64,000 nucleotides of DNA from Sulfurimonas sp. HSL-1656 (lineage in GTDB: Bacteria; Campylobacterota; Campylobacteria; Campylobacterales; Sulfurimonadaceae), in contig NZ_CP147915.1 in assembly GCF_039645585.1 (NCBI RefSeq), positions 682,001 to 746,000 on the forward strand, in the 5' to 3' direction. Position numbers and translations under genes: made by a program. Position 1 is the first letter of the stretch. Each line of letters starts with the position of its first letter. This document shows positions 1 through 8,595 of this stretch, in pieces. Under the pieces are notes generated by a model, which did not search any database, was not told the origin of the DNA, and worked only from the letters and a program-made list of their open reading frames with translations.

Positions 1-293
1 CATTTACCGTCAATCAATGCCGTATGGCTGTTGATGACAGATTCAAGCGTCAAAGGTGGCTTAGGCACATAACGCTGCACATAGGTTGTAGTTCCCTTTT
101 TTGTTTGAGGCGGCTGATTGAGAATCAGCTGTGCTCTGAACGGATCCTTCAGGCCAAATAGGGCAGCTGACGATACCCCTGTTCTTGGGGGTTTGATGGC
201 TGCAATCTCCTGATCGACCCATTGCATGTCAGGTTGGATATCCTGTGCAAATGCGAACAGAGGCAGCATGAGTATTAGTAGTTTCGTTTTCAT
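1..293 (-). CDS. PilP-like pilus/transformation assembly protein, partial
   Basis: The reading frame starts at the ATG at 291-293 and runs off the left window edge, leaving about 97 residues. It opens with a classic signal peptide (MKTKLLILMLPLFAFAQ) and continues with a proline-rich segment containing a FGLKDPF motif, as in PilP-type inner-membrane-anchored proteins that contact the secretin. The start overlaps the stop of the PilO-like gene as TAATG, so the two are translationally coupled. The PilP assignment rests mostly on gene order (PilMN, PilO, then this) and the DPF motif. The C-terminal beta domain is outside the window. Confidence 0.55.
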   Translation of the reverse strand, partial: MKTKLLILMLPLFAFAQDIQPDMQWVDQEIAAIKPPRTGVSSAALFGLKDPFRAQLILNQPPQTKKGTTTYVQRYVPKPPLTLESVINSHTALIDGK

Positions 294-925
294 TAGTAAG
301 TGATCCCCCATACTGATGAGTTGACATCGAGTTCCAGTTTTTCTTTGGCACTCAGGCTGAGACCGTGCAGGTCGATAACCAGATCACTCTGTTCCATGGC
401 GTTGATGAATTTGAGCATGTTGTCGAACTCACCTGACGCAAAGACTTTGATGTCAAGTACGTGACCAAACTTCTCTTTTTCCAGAGCCCTTTTATTGCTC
501 AAGACAGCGAGCTTGACGCTGTATTTCTTGGCATTTTCTGCGATCGAGTCAATATATTTACCCCAGGCTTCTTCATTATAGAAGAGTTCAGAGATCTGAC
601 TGATCTTGTAGTTGATATATTCGTTTTTCTCTTTGACAGCCAATGTTTCCGCTTTAATGGCTTCAATTTGGGCTTCAATCTGATGAATTTCGCTTTCTGG
701 ATGCATTGCGAGATAATGCTCATCTGCTCTGAGCTTTTGTTCGACGGCAATCCGTTCTGCCTTCACCTGCTGATATTCGCGCTCAGCACTTTCCCAAAAT
801 AAGAGGTAGGAGAAAGCTATAAGCGCTACGGCGATCATGCCGTATATCATATAGACCTCACCCTGTTTCTTACTAGAAAAAGACTGGTCTATTGGATAGA
901 GGTATTGTTCAATATTAAATTTCAT
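293..925 (-). CDS. PilO-like pilus/transformation assembly protein
   Basis: This 210-residue protein has one N-terminal membrane segment (about residues 28-45), then a coiled coil (about 48-110) and a small alpha/beta domain. That is the PilO / GspM-like architecture of an inner-membrane alignment protein in type IV pili, type II secretion or competence systems. The start overlaps the end of the PilM/PilN gene by four bases. No active site is expected. Sequence identity to PilO families cannot be judged by eye, so the call rests on architecture plus order. Campylobacterota use such genes for natural transformation (Cts-type systems), which is a possible role. Confidence 0.55.
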   Translation of the reverse strand: MKFNIEQYLYPIDQSFSSKKQGEVYMIYGMIAVALIAFSYLLFWESAEREYQQVKAERIAVEQKLRADEHYLAMHPESEIHQIEAQIEAIKAETLAVKEKNEYINYKISQISELFYNEEAWGKYIDSIAENAKKYSVKLAVLSNKRALEKEKFGHVLDIKVFASGEFDNMLKFINAMEQSDLVIDLHGLSLSAKEKLELDVNSSVWGITY

Positions 926-2454
926 TTCAGCACCACCTTCAGATCACCGCGATAATAGCTGGTGTTATCATCCAATTCGATTTTTTCGATGTTGTAATGA
1001 AAACGCTGTGTCCGGTTCTTTGTCATAAACTCAACCAGGTCGGTGATTTGTTTGTCTTTTTTTGCCATAACACTCAAGTTGAATGCTTTTTCATTTTCAT
1101 CTTGCGCATATGAGATGTCAGACACACCGACGTCAAATCGGTTCATCTCCCTGGTGAGTTCAGCCATGATTTCAGCTTTCATCGGATAATTAACTTTGAC
1201 ATCATGAATCTTGATCAAAGTGGCTTTCCGCTCTTCAAAAAGTTCGTTTTCTGCATCAAGCAGTTTCTGCGCTTCAGCCTTTCGTGCCAGGTTCAAATTG
1301 ATGGTCTCTTCCCGTGTCACTTTGATGGCATGCGTTTCTCGGTACTGTTTCTCCAGCAATGCTTTCCGTACGCTTTCGGCATACCCCATCGTCCAGTAGG
1401 TGACAGGGTAAGCGAACGCCACGACAAGCGAAAGTGCAGTTACGGCGAAGAGCTTCCCGCTGTGGCGCTGGAAGAACGGCGGCGGCCGATGGTAGATAGA
1501 GAAATTGACGTCATAGCGTGCGGCTTTGTCCGTACGGACATACAGCTGCATCAGCTGGTGGATCTGGTCAATGTAACTGTCCGTCGCAAAACCGTAGGAG
1601 AAGTCGAACGCCTTGGCTTCAAAACCAAGGTAGGTTTGGCAATATTCGTCAACGCCGGCGATCGAACCGATCTGTGAACCGATGTAGATCTCTTCGATCG
1701 TTTCGATTTCATAGGCACGTTTAGCGTAGTTGAGAACGTCGTTGATATGGAGGAAAAGCTCACCGAAGAGTTTGATCAGATACTTCTGATACTCCGGATT
1801 TTGTGTCGCAAGGCCTTCCGTTGCCAGCAGCGTCTGGAAATCAACAAGATCGATCTGCTCGCCAAGAAGTTCACAAAAACGCTCATGCATATCGCGGAAA
1901 GAGTACTTCAGGCTTTTCGTGTAAACGAATTCTTGCTCGTTGTAGAGCGTGAAGAACGCGTCGTTCTCCTGGAAGTAGATATAGCAATGGGCGCCGTAGC
2001 CCTGGACGATTTCATGGGTGTAAAGGGTTTTGAGCAGCAGCGGTACCGGAACGATCTGGTCGACATACTGCAGATCGGCAACCGTCTGTGCAAAGGTTTC
2101 ATCGATAATAAGCGGATCAACGATGAAGACGTGGAAAGTACGCTCTTTCGCGCTCCCATCTGTCGGAACCTCGATATAGTCGATCGTATATTCGATCGCC
2201 ATGTCTAGGGCGAGCTCTTCATATGCCTTGGTTTCGATGACAAATGCGAGGTCATCGTCCGGGATATTTTTGCTTACACCGATCTGCGCGGTGATGAAGC
2301 TACTCGTGTTGAGATAGGAGATCCCGTACTGTTTTTTACCGTACTGAGGGTTTTTGGTGACGCTTAACTGGTTACCACTCCCCAAGTAGTAGGTATGTTT
2401 GTACGGGTTGTTCGAGAGGACCGTATCAAAAACCTGCTCGTTTGAATTGTTCAT
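922..2454 (-). CDS. PilM-PilN-like fusion protein
   Basis: The 510-residue protein has a long cytoplasmic N-terminal region (about 1-335) resembling the actin-like PilM/GspL fold. A single membrane segment (about 337-357) follows, then a periplasmic coiled coil (about 360-410) and a small alpha/beta domain like PilN. I chose the ATG at 2452-2454 (MNNSNEQ) because AGGGA lies about ten bases upstream. An in-frame ATG 45 bases further up (MIWLPDS) lacks a convincing ribosome site. It heads an operon with the PilO-like and PilP-like genes. In most bacteria PilM and PilN are separate proteins, whereas GspL-type proteins combine the two. A GspL-like or competence-specific homologue is the main alternative. 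Confidence 0.55.
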   Translation of the reverse strand: MNNSNEQVFDTVLSNNPYKHTYYLGSGNQLSVTKNPQYGKKQYGISYLNTSSFITAQIGVSKNIPDDDLAFVIETKAYEELALDMAIEYTIDYIEVPTDGSAKERTFHVFIVDPLIIDETFAQTVADLQYVDQIVPVPLLLKTLYTHEIVQGYGAHCYIYFQENDAFFTLYNEQEFVYTKSLKYSFRDMHERFCELLGEQIDLVDFQTLLATEGLATQNPEYQKYLIKLFGELFLHINDVLNYAKRAYEIETIEEIYIGSQIGSIAGVDEYCQTYLGFEAKAFDFSYGFATDSYIDQIHQLMQLYVRTDKAARYDVNFSIYHRPPPFFQRHSGKLFAVTALSLVVAFAYPVTYWTMGYAESVRKALLEKQYRETHAIKVTREETINLNLARKAEAQKLLDAENELFEERKATLIKIHDVKVNYPMKAEIMAELTREMNRFDVGVSDISYAQDENEKAFNLSVMAKKDKQITDLVEFMTKNRTQRFHYNIEKIELDDNTSYYRGDLKVVLK

Positions 2455-2754
2455 GTTGCAAATCCCTGTTCTTTTTGGACTGTCCGGCAGCCATATCATG
2501 AAGGGTGAATGCCATCTCTAGATGGCCGGGGGCATCCGGTGTTCCGCCCGTTCTTTCACCTTGTTCATTCTATAACAACATAAAACCACATCGACTTATA
2601 ACATTGAATGTTAATGTTCTTAGGTTTCACACATTTTCATTGTAGCCCAAGTAAACTTAAAAATTTTCTTATAACTGATGAAAAGAGTGCCTGATTATGG
2701 ATGTTGCAGGGGGATGGAATAATGGGAAGACGAGACGTAATTAGACGCAGAAGC
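2455..2754. other. Intergenic region with promoter-like AT-rich tract upstream of the pil genes
   Basis: This 300-bp gap separates the end of era from the start of the pilMN gene and is AT-rich at 2560-2700. It should hold the minus-strand promoter of the pil operon. A perfect inverted repeat, GCCATCT-CT-AGATGGC, lies at 2511-2526 within the presumed leader. I see no supported gene here: a short ORF that begins in the gap runs antisense into era and looks like a shadow. Confidence 0.4.
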
Positions 2755-3630
2755 TCAGGTTTGGTACCCGAGATCTTCCAGCATTTTCTTGTCATTCGTC
2801 CAATTCGGTTTCACGCTGACGAACAGATCAAGGTAGGCACGGTGGCCGGAAAGGGATTCGATTTTTTGGCGGGCATGCTTGCCGATACGCTTGATCGTAG
2901 CGCCGCCTTTACCGATCATAATTCCTTTTTGGCTCTCTTTCTCGACGATGATCGTTGCGCGGATATGGTCGATGTCGTCGGCTTCATCGATCTTGTCAAT
3001 GACGACATCGGTCCCGTAGGGGATTTCGTCGCTGATATTCTCGAAAATTGATTCGCGGATGAACTCTCGGAAGATGTCCCGCAGCTTCTCATTGGTGAGG
3101 TCTTCGGGGTCAAAGAGGTAGGGGGATTCCGGCAGAAACCTCGTGATGACATCTTTGAGTTGCTCGAGACCGGTATGTTTCGTGACAGAAACGGGAATGA
3201 GGGCCTCAAAATGTTCCGAAAAAGCGTTATATTCACCAATCCTGGCAAGCAGCTCGCCCTGGGAAATCTGGTCGATTTTGCTCAGCGCTATCAGGTGCTT
3301 TTTCCCGCCGGCGAGCTCCAGGAAGCGTTTGTAGTGCTTGACGCTGTCCGCGGCCGGGGCCAGGTAGACAATGAGATCGCAGTCACCGATCGCCTTGAGG
3401 GCTTCTTCGAGCATGAACTGGTTGAGTTTGCGCTCTTTTTCATGCAGGCCGGGCGTATCGACGAAGATCAGCTGATCCTCCCCGTGCATGACAATGGCGT
3501 TGAGACGTCTGCGCGTGGCATTCGCCTTCTGGCTTACCATGGCGATCTTTTCGCCCAGCAGGGCGTTGAGTAGGGTACTTTTGCCCGCATTCGGGCGTCC
3601 GACGAGGGCGATAAAACCGGCTTTGGTCAT
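2755..3630 (-). CDS. era: GTPase Era
   Basis: Era is a GTPase that binds the 3' end of 16S rRNA and acts in 30S subunit maturation. The 291-residue protein has normal family length. The P-loop GRPNAGKST is at residues 11-19, the switch II motif DTPGLHE follows, and the C-terminal KH domain carries GKGGATIKRIG. An AAAGGAG site lies just before the ATG. It is the last gene of a minus-strand operon that begins at argG, 11 bases after hslU. Nothing unusual was seen. Confidence 0.97.
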   Translation of the reverse strand: MTKAGFIALVGRPNAGKSTLLNALLGEKIAMVSQKANATRRRLNAIVMHGEDQLIFVDTPGLHEKERKLNQFMLEEALKAIGDCDLIVYLAPAADSVKHYKRFLELAGGKKHLIALSKIDQISQGELLARIGEYNAFSEHFEALIPVSVTKHTGLEQLKDVITRFLPESPYLFDPEDLTNEKLRDIFREFIRESIFENISDEIPYGTDVVIDKIDEADDIDHIRATIIVEKESQKGIMIGKGGATIKRIGKHARQKIESLSGHRAYLDLFVSVKPNWTNDKKMLEDLGYQT

Positions 3631-3641
3631 ACAGGGCTCCT

Positions 3642-4970
3642 TTAGAGGATATAGCGGGAGAGGTCTTCATCCTCGATGACGATGTCCAGTTTGTCATGAA
3701 CGATCGTTTTGGTGACGGTGTACGTCTGTCCGGCATAGGTTTCGGCGTCGAAGCTGATCTCTTCGAGGACCTTTTCCAAAATGGTGTGCAGGCGTCTGGC
3801 ACCGATGTCTTCGGTTTTCTCGTTGGCCTGCTGCGCAAGCGCGGCGATGGCACGGATGGCGTCGTCATCAAACTCCAGGGTGACATTTTCAACGGCGAGC
3901 AGCGCCTTGTACTGTTTGATCAGAGAATTCTTCGGCTGGGTCAGGATGGCGTAGAGCGCCTTCTCGTCAAGCGACTGCAGTTCGACCCGCAGCGGGAAAC
4001 GTCCCTGAAGTTCCGGGATGAGATCGCTGGGCTTTGTGAGGTGGAAGGCCCCGGCGGCAATGAAGAGGATGTGGTCGGTCTTGACCGGGCCGTATTTGGT
4101 GCCGACGCTGCTTCCTTCGACAATGGGGAGCAGGTCACGCTGTACACCCTCTTTGCTGGGGTCGTTGCGCCCCTGGCTTTTGGAACTGACGGCGATCTTG
4201 TCGATCTCGTCGAGGAAAATGATGCCGCCGTCTTCCGCGCGGCGTACGGCTTCGCTGCGGATGGCGTCCATGTCCAGCAGGGCGTCGGTCGCTTCGCTGT
4301 CAAGGATACGGATGGCATCGGAGACTTTCATCTCCTTCTTGTTCTCTTTCTTGTTGATCGATGAGAACATTTTGGCAAAAGACTCCTGCATCTTCGCCAT
4401 CTCCGGCGGCATGCCGGTGTCGTTGAACTCGATGTTCCCTTTTGGCAGTTCGATCTCGATCGTCTTGTCGTTCATCTCGCCGTCAATGACCCTCTGCCGC
4501 ATCCGTTCGCGGGAGGAGGCATATTCGGCTTTCTTGGTCTCCGAGGAGAGCGGCGGCAACGGCGGCAGCAGTTTGTCGACGATCTTGTCGAGGACGTACT
4601 CCTTGATGGCATCCTCGTTTGCCGCTTTCTGCTCCTCTTTGACAAGGGCGATGGAGGTCATGACGAGGTCGCGGACCATCGATTCGACGTCACGGCCGAC
4701 GAAGCCGACCTCCGTAAATTTGCTTGCTTCGACTTTGATGAAAGGAACGCCCATCATCTTGGCGAGGCGGCGGGAGATCTCGGTTTTCCCGACCCCGGTC
4801 GAGCCGATCATCAGGATGTTCTTGGGCATGATCTCGTGCTGCATCTCGCCATCGAGCTGCATCCGGCGGTAACGGGTGCGAAGCGCCAGGGCGATGCTTT
4901 TTTTCGCCGCCTGCTGGCCGATAATGTAGGCATCGAGGTAGGAGACGATCTCTTTGGGGGTCATGTTCAT
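3642..4970 (-). CDS. hslU: ATP-dependent protease ATPase subunit HslU
   Basis: HslU is the AAA+ unfoldase that feeds substrates to the HslV peptidase. The 442-residue protein starts [17 protein letters not shown] after MN, and has the Walker A motif GSTGVGKTE and Walker [12 protein letters not shown]. The intermediate domain lies between them, and the C-terminal tail (EDLSRYIL) is the one HslU inserts into HslV. Its ATG overlaps the hslV stop by four bases (ATGA), which favours stoichiometric synthesis of the complex. Confidence 0.98.
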   Translation of the reverse strand: MNMTPKEIVSYLDAYIIGQQAAKKSIALALRTRYRRMQLDGEMQHEIMPKNILMIGSTGVGKTEISRRLAKMMGVPFIKVEASKFTEVGFVGRDVESMVRDLVMTSIALVKEEQKAANEDAIKEYVLDKIVDKLLPPLPPLSSETKKAEYASSRERMRQRVIDGEMNDKTIEIELPKGNIEFNDTGMPPEMAKMQESFAKMFSSINKKENKKEMKVSDAIRILDSEATDALLDMDAIRSEAVRRAEDGGIIFLDEIDKIAVSSKSQGRNDPSKEGVQRDLLPIVEGSSVGTKYGPVKTDHILFIAAGAFHLTKPSDLIPELQGRFPLRVELQSLDEKALYAILTQPKNSLIKQYKALLAVENVTLEFDDDAIRAIAALAQQANEKTEDIGARRLHTILEKVLEEISFDAETYAGQTYTVTKTIVHDKLDIVIEDEDLSRYIL

Positions 4971-5512
4971 GCTTCAGAGGCCTCCAGGGTCAGGATTTTG
5001 ATCTCGTGGTTGGTGTAGATGCAGAGATCCGCCGCGATATGCAGGCTCTCTTCGACGAGGGCTTCGGGGGCCAGGTCCGCGTGCTTTTTCAGGGCGCGCG
5101 CACTGGCGATGGCGTAGTTGCCGCCGCTGCCGATGGAGGCGATCTCTCCGTCTTCGGGCTCAACGACGTCACCGTTGCCGGTGAGGATGAAAATGTGCTC
5201 GGTATTGAGGACGATCATCATCGCTTCGAGACGGCGCAGCACCTTATCCTTGCGCCACGCTTTGGAGAAGTCGATGATGGCCTTGACCATATCGCCTTTG
5301 CGTGCGGAGAGGAACTCCTCGAACATATCAAAGAGGTTGAAAGCGTCCGCCGTGGAGCCGGCAAAGCCGGCCAGAACCTGGCCGTTGTGCAGTTTGCGGA
5401 TCTTGGTAGCGTTGTTCTTGAGGACAGTGTGCCCGAAGGTGACCTGCCCGTCGCCGCCGATGACCGCCTTGCCCTCGCTTTTGTAGGCGAGTATCGTCGT
5501 TGCGTCGAACAT
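4967..5512 (-). CDS. hslV: ATP-dependent protease peptidase subunit HslV
   Basis: HslV is a proteasome-like threonine peptidase. In this 181-residue protein the catalytic threonine is Thr5, in MFDATTIL. The four-residue prefix, instead of a single Met, matches the epsilonproteobacterial form (for example Helicobacter) and implies removal of more than the initiator Met. The [24 protein letters not shown] and CIYTNHEI motifs are intact. The start overlaps the rplI stop (TAATG) and the end overlaps the hslU start, so rplI-hslV-hslU are coupled. Confidence 0.97.
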   Translation of the reverse strand: MFDATTILAYKSEGKAVIGGDGQVTFGHTVLKNNATKIRKLHNGQVLAGFAGSTADAFNLFDMFEEFLSARKGDMVKAIIDFSKAWRKDKVLRRLEAMMIVLNTEHIFILTGNGDVVEPEDGEIASIGSGGNYAIASARALKKHADLAPEALVEESLHIAADLCIYTNHEIKILTLEASEA

Positions 5513-5958
5513 TATTCGCCTACGATGTCGAGATGCAGCAGCGCGTGGATGCCGTGGCCGAGTTTGAGGTCGACCTCGTGCTTCCCGGTCATTTTGATCG
5601 CCTTTTTGGCTTCGATATGTTTTTTGTCGATGGTGATGCCGTGCGCATCCTCGAGCGCCTTGGCGATATCGTCCTTGGTGACGGCGCCGAAGAGGTGGCC
5701 GGTGTCACCGAGCTTCTTGGCGATGGTGACTTCGAGGGTTTCGAGCTTCGCTTTCATGGCGGTGAGGTCGGCGATCTCCTGGGCTTCATTCGCGGCGGCC
5801 TGGCGCTTCGCCTCTTCCCACTCGGCGATGACCTCGTCGGTGGCATGTTTGGCAAACCCTTTACCGATCAGGAAGTTCTTGCCGTAGCCGTCTTTGACCT
5901 CTTTGACCTCGCCGGCTTTGCCGAGGCTTTTGACATCTTTGATCAACAGTACTCTCAT
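5512..5958 (-). CDS. rplI: 50S ribosomal protein L9
   Basis: L9 is a 148-residue two-domain ribosomal protein. The N-terminal domain [17 protein letters not shown] carries the 23S rRNA-binding surface, the [13 protein letters not shown] segment is conserved, and a long helix leads to the C-terminal domain. I start it at the ATG at 5956-5958, preceded by AAGGAG. The longer open frame upstream (MSTAMSEAAAR...) is the reverse frame of the FTR-rhodanese gene and is not L9-like. Confidence 0.97.
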   Translation of the reverse strand: MRVLLIKDVKSLGKAGEVKEVKDGYGKNFLIGKGFAKHATDEVIAEWEEAKRQAAANEAQEIADLTAMKAKLETLEVTIAKKLGDTGHLFGAVTKDDIAKALEDAHGITIDKKHIEAKKAIKMTGKHEVDLKLGHGIHALLHLDIVGE

Positions 5959-5974
5959 TGCTTCTCCTTGTGTT

Positions 5975-6703
5975 TCAGCGTTCGAGTTCGCCGCCGTAGG
6001 CGACGATCCCGTAGGTAAGGTTGCCGACGTTTTCATACCCCATGTCGCTGAGGATGCGCTGGCAGTGCGCGCTGCGGCTTCCGACATGGCAGTAGACAAT
6101 CAGCTTCTCCTGTTTGGAAAGTTTTGCACTCTCCAGGGTGTCGAAGAAACTGCTGGTGGGGATCAGCCGGTCGGCACCTTTGATGTGCCCCATCTGCCAC
6201 TCCATATGCTCGCGCACGTCGATCAGTTTGAAGTTGACCATCCCGAGTGCGCGTCCTTCGAGCAGGGCGGCGAGCTCGTCACCGTCGAACTGCTCTTTGT
6301 GAAGCAGGAGGTTGCACTCGTCGGCACTGAGCCCCCTGGAGTGCTGGTGGACAACCTCTTCGATCTCCTCTTCACTGCGGTGCTGGGCAGCATATTCGGG
6401 GGTACAGAAGATCTGGCAGTGGCAGACGCCGTCCTCGGGGATCTCTTTTTCGATGGCCGGTTTGCAGGGGCAGATGCGGTCCTGTTCTTTGTCGCCGGTG
6501 ACGAAAAAGCAGGGGCAGTAGCGTTTACCGTGCATCAGTTTGTTGCGCGTCAGCCCAAGCTGAATGCCCTCATTGATCTCCGCATCGGGGTTATAGGACC
6601 AGCCGAACTGCTCGACGACTTTGTCCGTAAAACGGATCGTCCGCTCGAGCTCGCTCTGGAATTCGTCAGAGTTGATATCGATCTTCGTAATTCCGCCGGC
6701 CAT
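5975..6703 (-). CDS. Ferredoxin-thioredoxin reductase catalytic domain fused to rhodanese
   Basis: The 242-residue protein joins two domains. The N-terminal part (about 35-105) carries the FTR catalytic-chain cysteine pattern CPC (63-65), CPC (78-80) and CHC (94-96), plus Cys100. In FTR these hold a [4Fe-4S] cluster next to a redox-active disulfide. The C-terminal part (about 150-240) is a rhodanese domain with its active-site Cys205 in YCHVGSRS. Spacing between the motifs (12 and 13 residues) differs from the plant enzyme (16 and 8), resembling non-photosynthetic variants. It could move electrons to a disulfide or handle sulfane sulfur. It sits 10 bases after argG and 16 before rplI. The physiological substrate is unknown. 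Confidence 0.85.
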   Translation of the reverse strand: MAGGITKIDINSDEFQSELERTIRFTDKVVEQFGWSYNPDAEINEGIQLGLTRNKLMHGKRYCPCFFVTGDKEQDRICPCKPAIEKEIPEDGVCHCQIFCTPEYAAQHRSEEEIEEVVHQHSRGLSADECNLLLHKEQFDGDELAALLEGRALGMVNFKLIDVREHMEWQMGHIKGADRLIPTSSFFDTLESAKLSKQEKLIVYCHVGSRSAHCQRILSDMGYENVGNLTYGIVAYGGELER

Positions 6704-6713
6704 ACGGTTTTCC

Positions 6714-7928
6714 TTACTGTTTGCGCGCTTTGCCCGCGATGATGAAGCGCAGGGCGTTGAGCTTGATAAAGCCGTTGGCGTCTTTCTGGTCGTAGACCGC
6801 GTCCTCTTCGAAGGTACAGTATTCCGGGTTGAACAGTGACTGTTCGGAGCTGCGTCCGACGACGACGACGTTGCCCTTGTAAAGCTTGAGGCGGACCGTC
6901 CCTTCGACGTTCTCCTGGGTCTTGTCGATAGCGGCCTGGAGCATCTCGCGTTCCGGCGCGAACCAGTAGCCGTTGTAGATCAGTTTCGCGTAGCGCGGCA
7001 TCAGCTCGTCTTTGAGATGCGCCTCTTCGCGGTCGAGGGTGATGGACTCGATGGCGCGGTGCGCTTTGAGCATGATCGTACCGCCCGGCGTTTCGTAACA
7101 GCCGCGGCTTTTCATCCCGACGTAGCGGTTCTCGACGATGTCGGCGCGGCCGATACCGTGTTTGCCCGCCAGCTTGTTCAGGGTCTCGAGCATCGTCGCC
7201 GGGGAGAGGGATTCGCCGTTCAGGCTGACCGGGTCGCCGTTTTTATAGCCGATCTCGATGTATTCAGGCTCGTTCGGTGCCGCCTCCGGGGAGACGGTCC
7301 AGCGCCACATATCCTCTTCGGGTTCAGCGGCGGGATCTTCGAGGATGCCCCCTTCGTAGGAGATGTGCAGGAGGTTGGCATCCATGGAATAGGGGGATTT
7401 CTTACCGCTTTTCTCGATCTTGATGCCGTGTTTCTCGGCGTAGGCGAGCAGCTTTTCGCGGGAGTTGAGGTCCCATTCGCGCCACGGGGCGATGATGGTG
7501 AGGCTGCTGTTCTGGCCGAGGTAGCCCAGCTCGAAGCGGACCTGGTCGTTCCCTTTGCCGGTCGCGCCGTGGCTGACGCCGTCGGCACCGGTGATCTTGG
7601 CGATCTCCGCCTGGCGCTTGGCGATCAGCGGGCGGGCGATGGAAGTCCCGAGGAGGTACTCGCCTTCGTAGATGGCATTGGCACGGAACATCGGGAAGAC
7701 GTAGTCGCGGACGAACTCTTCGCGCAGGTCATCGATAAAGATGTTTTCGGGTTTGATCCCCAGAGCGAGCGCTTTCTGGCGTGCCGGTTCGACCTCTTCG
7801 CCCTGGCCGATATCGGCGGTAAACGTGACGACTTCACAGTTGTATTCATCCTGCAGCCATTTGAGGATGACGCTGGTGTCCAGGCCGCCGGAGTAGGCCA
7901 AAACGACTTTTTTGACTTCTTTTTTCAT
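6714..7928 (-). CDS. argG: Argininosuccinate synthase
   Basis: ArgG condenses citrulline and aspartate, using ATP, to argininosuccinate in arginine synthesis. The 404-residue protein has the N-type ATP pyrophosphatase loop SGGLDTS at residues 13-19, the [14 protein letters not shown] motif and the [11 protein letters not shown] segment. Length is normal. It is the first gene of the operon running to era. The gap of about 120 bp before it, shared with the divergent gene at 8052, should hold the promoter. No arginine box is obvious. Confidence 0.98.
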   Translation of the reverse strand: MKKEVKKVVLAYSGGLDTSVILKWLQDEYNCEVVTFTADIGQGEEVEPARQKALALGIKPENIFIDDLREEFVRDYVFPMFRANAIYEGEYLLGTSIARPLIAKRQAEIAKITGADGVSHGATGKGNDQVRFELGYLGQNSSLTIIAPWREWDLNSREKLLAYAEKHGIKIEKSGKKSPYSMDANLLHISYEGGILEDPAAEPEEDMWRWTVSPEAAPNEPEYIEIGYKNGDPVSLNGESLSPATMLETLNKLAGKHGIGRADIVENRYVGMKSRGCYETPGGTIMLKAHRAIESITLDREEAHLKDELMPRYAKLIYNGYWFAPEREMLQAAIDKTQENVEGTVRLKLYKGNVVVVGRSSEQSLFNPEYCTFEEDAVYDQKDANGFIKLNALRFIIAGKARKQ

Positions 7929-8051
7929 GGATAGGTGTCCTTGAAGGGTAATGGTGACGCGATTTTAGCGCATATTAGATGACGGTGAGGTAAATCGTTT
8001 CGGCTCATTCGGGGGACTTGCTATACTGTCGAAAAATATTTGGAGCCGCCT

Positions 8052-8303
8052 ATGCCCAGTTTTGCCATTATCGGCGGGATTCTGCTCAATGTCGGCGCCT
8101 TCCTGACCTACCGCGGAAAGATTTTCGAAGCGGTGTGGGCCTACCTGGTGGCGGATCTGTGCTGGATCGCGATGGCGTGGGAACGCAACGACGGCTGGGG
8201 GATGCTCTTTATCGCTGTCGGTATCGCATTCGGGCTGCTCGCCTTCCGGCGGATGCACCGGGGCGATATGGAAAAATCACTGAACAAGGATGACCGTGGC
8301 TGA
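8052..8303 (+). CDS. Small membrane protein of unknown function
   Basis: The 83-residue protein (MPSFAIIGGILLNVGAF...) has about three hydrophobic segments and ends in a charged tail. I use the ATG at 8052 because GGAG at 8042-8045 is well placed. A TTG four codons upstream would destroy that site. It overlaps the next gene by 14 bases and is divergent from argG. A promoter-like TATACT lies about 25 bp upstream. The family is not recognised. Confidence 0.6.
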   Translation: MPSFAIIGGILLNVGAFLTYRGKIFEAVWAYLVADLCWIAMAWERNDGWGMLFIAVGIAFGLLAFRRMHRGDMEKSLNKDDRG

Positions 8304-8595
8304 CACGATGCTTTACGAGGCGCAGGGCCTGAAGTTCGATCTCTCCAAAATCACTCGCCTCTACCCGGCGGCGATCGTCGAGGGGGGCGGGGCCGAGGCT
8401 CAGGTCTCCCTGGAATGGGCGGAGCTTAAAAAGGACGAAGTAAAGATCGCGGAATACGTGCTGGTCTTTGACTTCGACCCCCCGGGAGAGGTCCCGGTCC
8501 AGCGCAAGCTGCTCCATTTCGAGACGAAGGCGGCCCTGTTCGAGACGATGCAGGCGCTTTCCGATATCTTCGAAAAGGCTTACAAAGGCGCCTAA
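8290..8595 (+). CDS. Conserved-looking hypothetical protein
   Basis: This 101-residue soluble protein is acidic, with alternating strands (VSLEWAELKKDEVKIAEYVL) and a C-terminal amphipathic helix. It overlaps the small membrane gene before it and ends four bases inside the convergent envC-like gene, so the two stops overlap. No catalytic motif is visible and I do not recognise the family. The start could also be a nearby GTG two codons in. Confidence 0.55.
   Translation: MTVADTMLYEAQGLKFDLSKITRLYPAAIVEGGGAEAQVSLEWAELKKDEVKIAEYVLVFDFDPPGEVPVQRKLLHFETKAALFETMQALSDIFEKAYKGA

Noticed and set aside
2455-2600. c-di-GMP (GEMM) riboswitch ahead of the pil genes
   Set aside because: Pilus genes often have one, but the consensus core sequence and the paired helices are not present.
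4967-5512. HslV as the Anbu-like peptidase partner of the ATP-grasp system
   Set aside because: It is a standard HslV coupled to hslU and lies more than 11 kb away.
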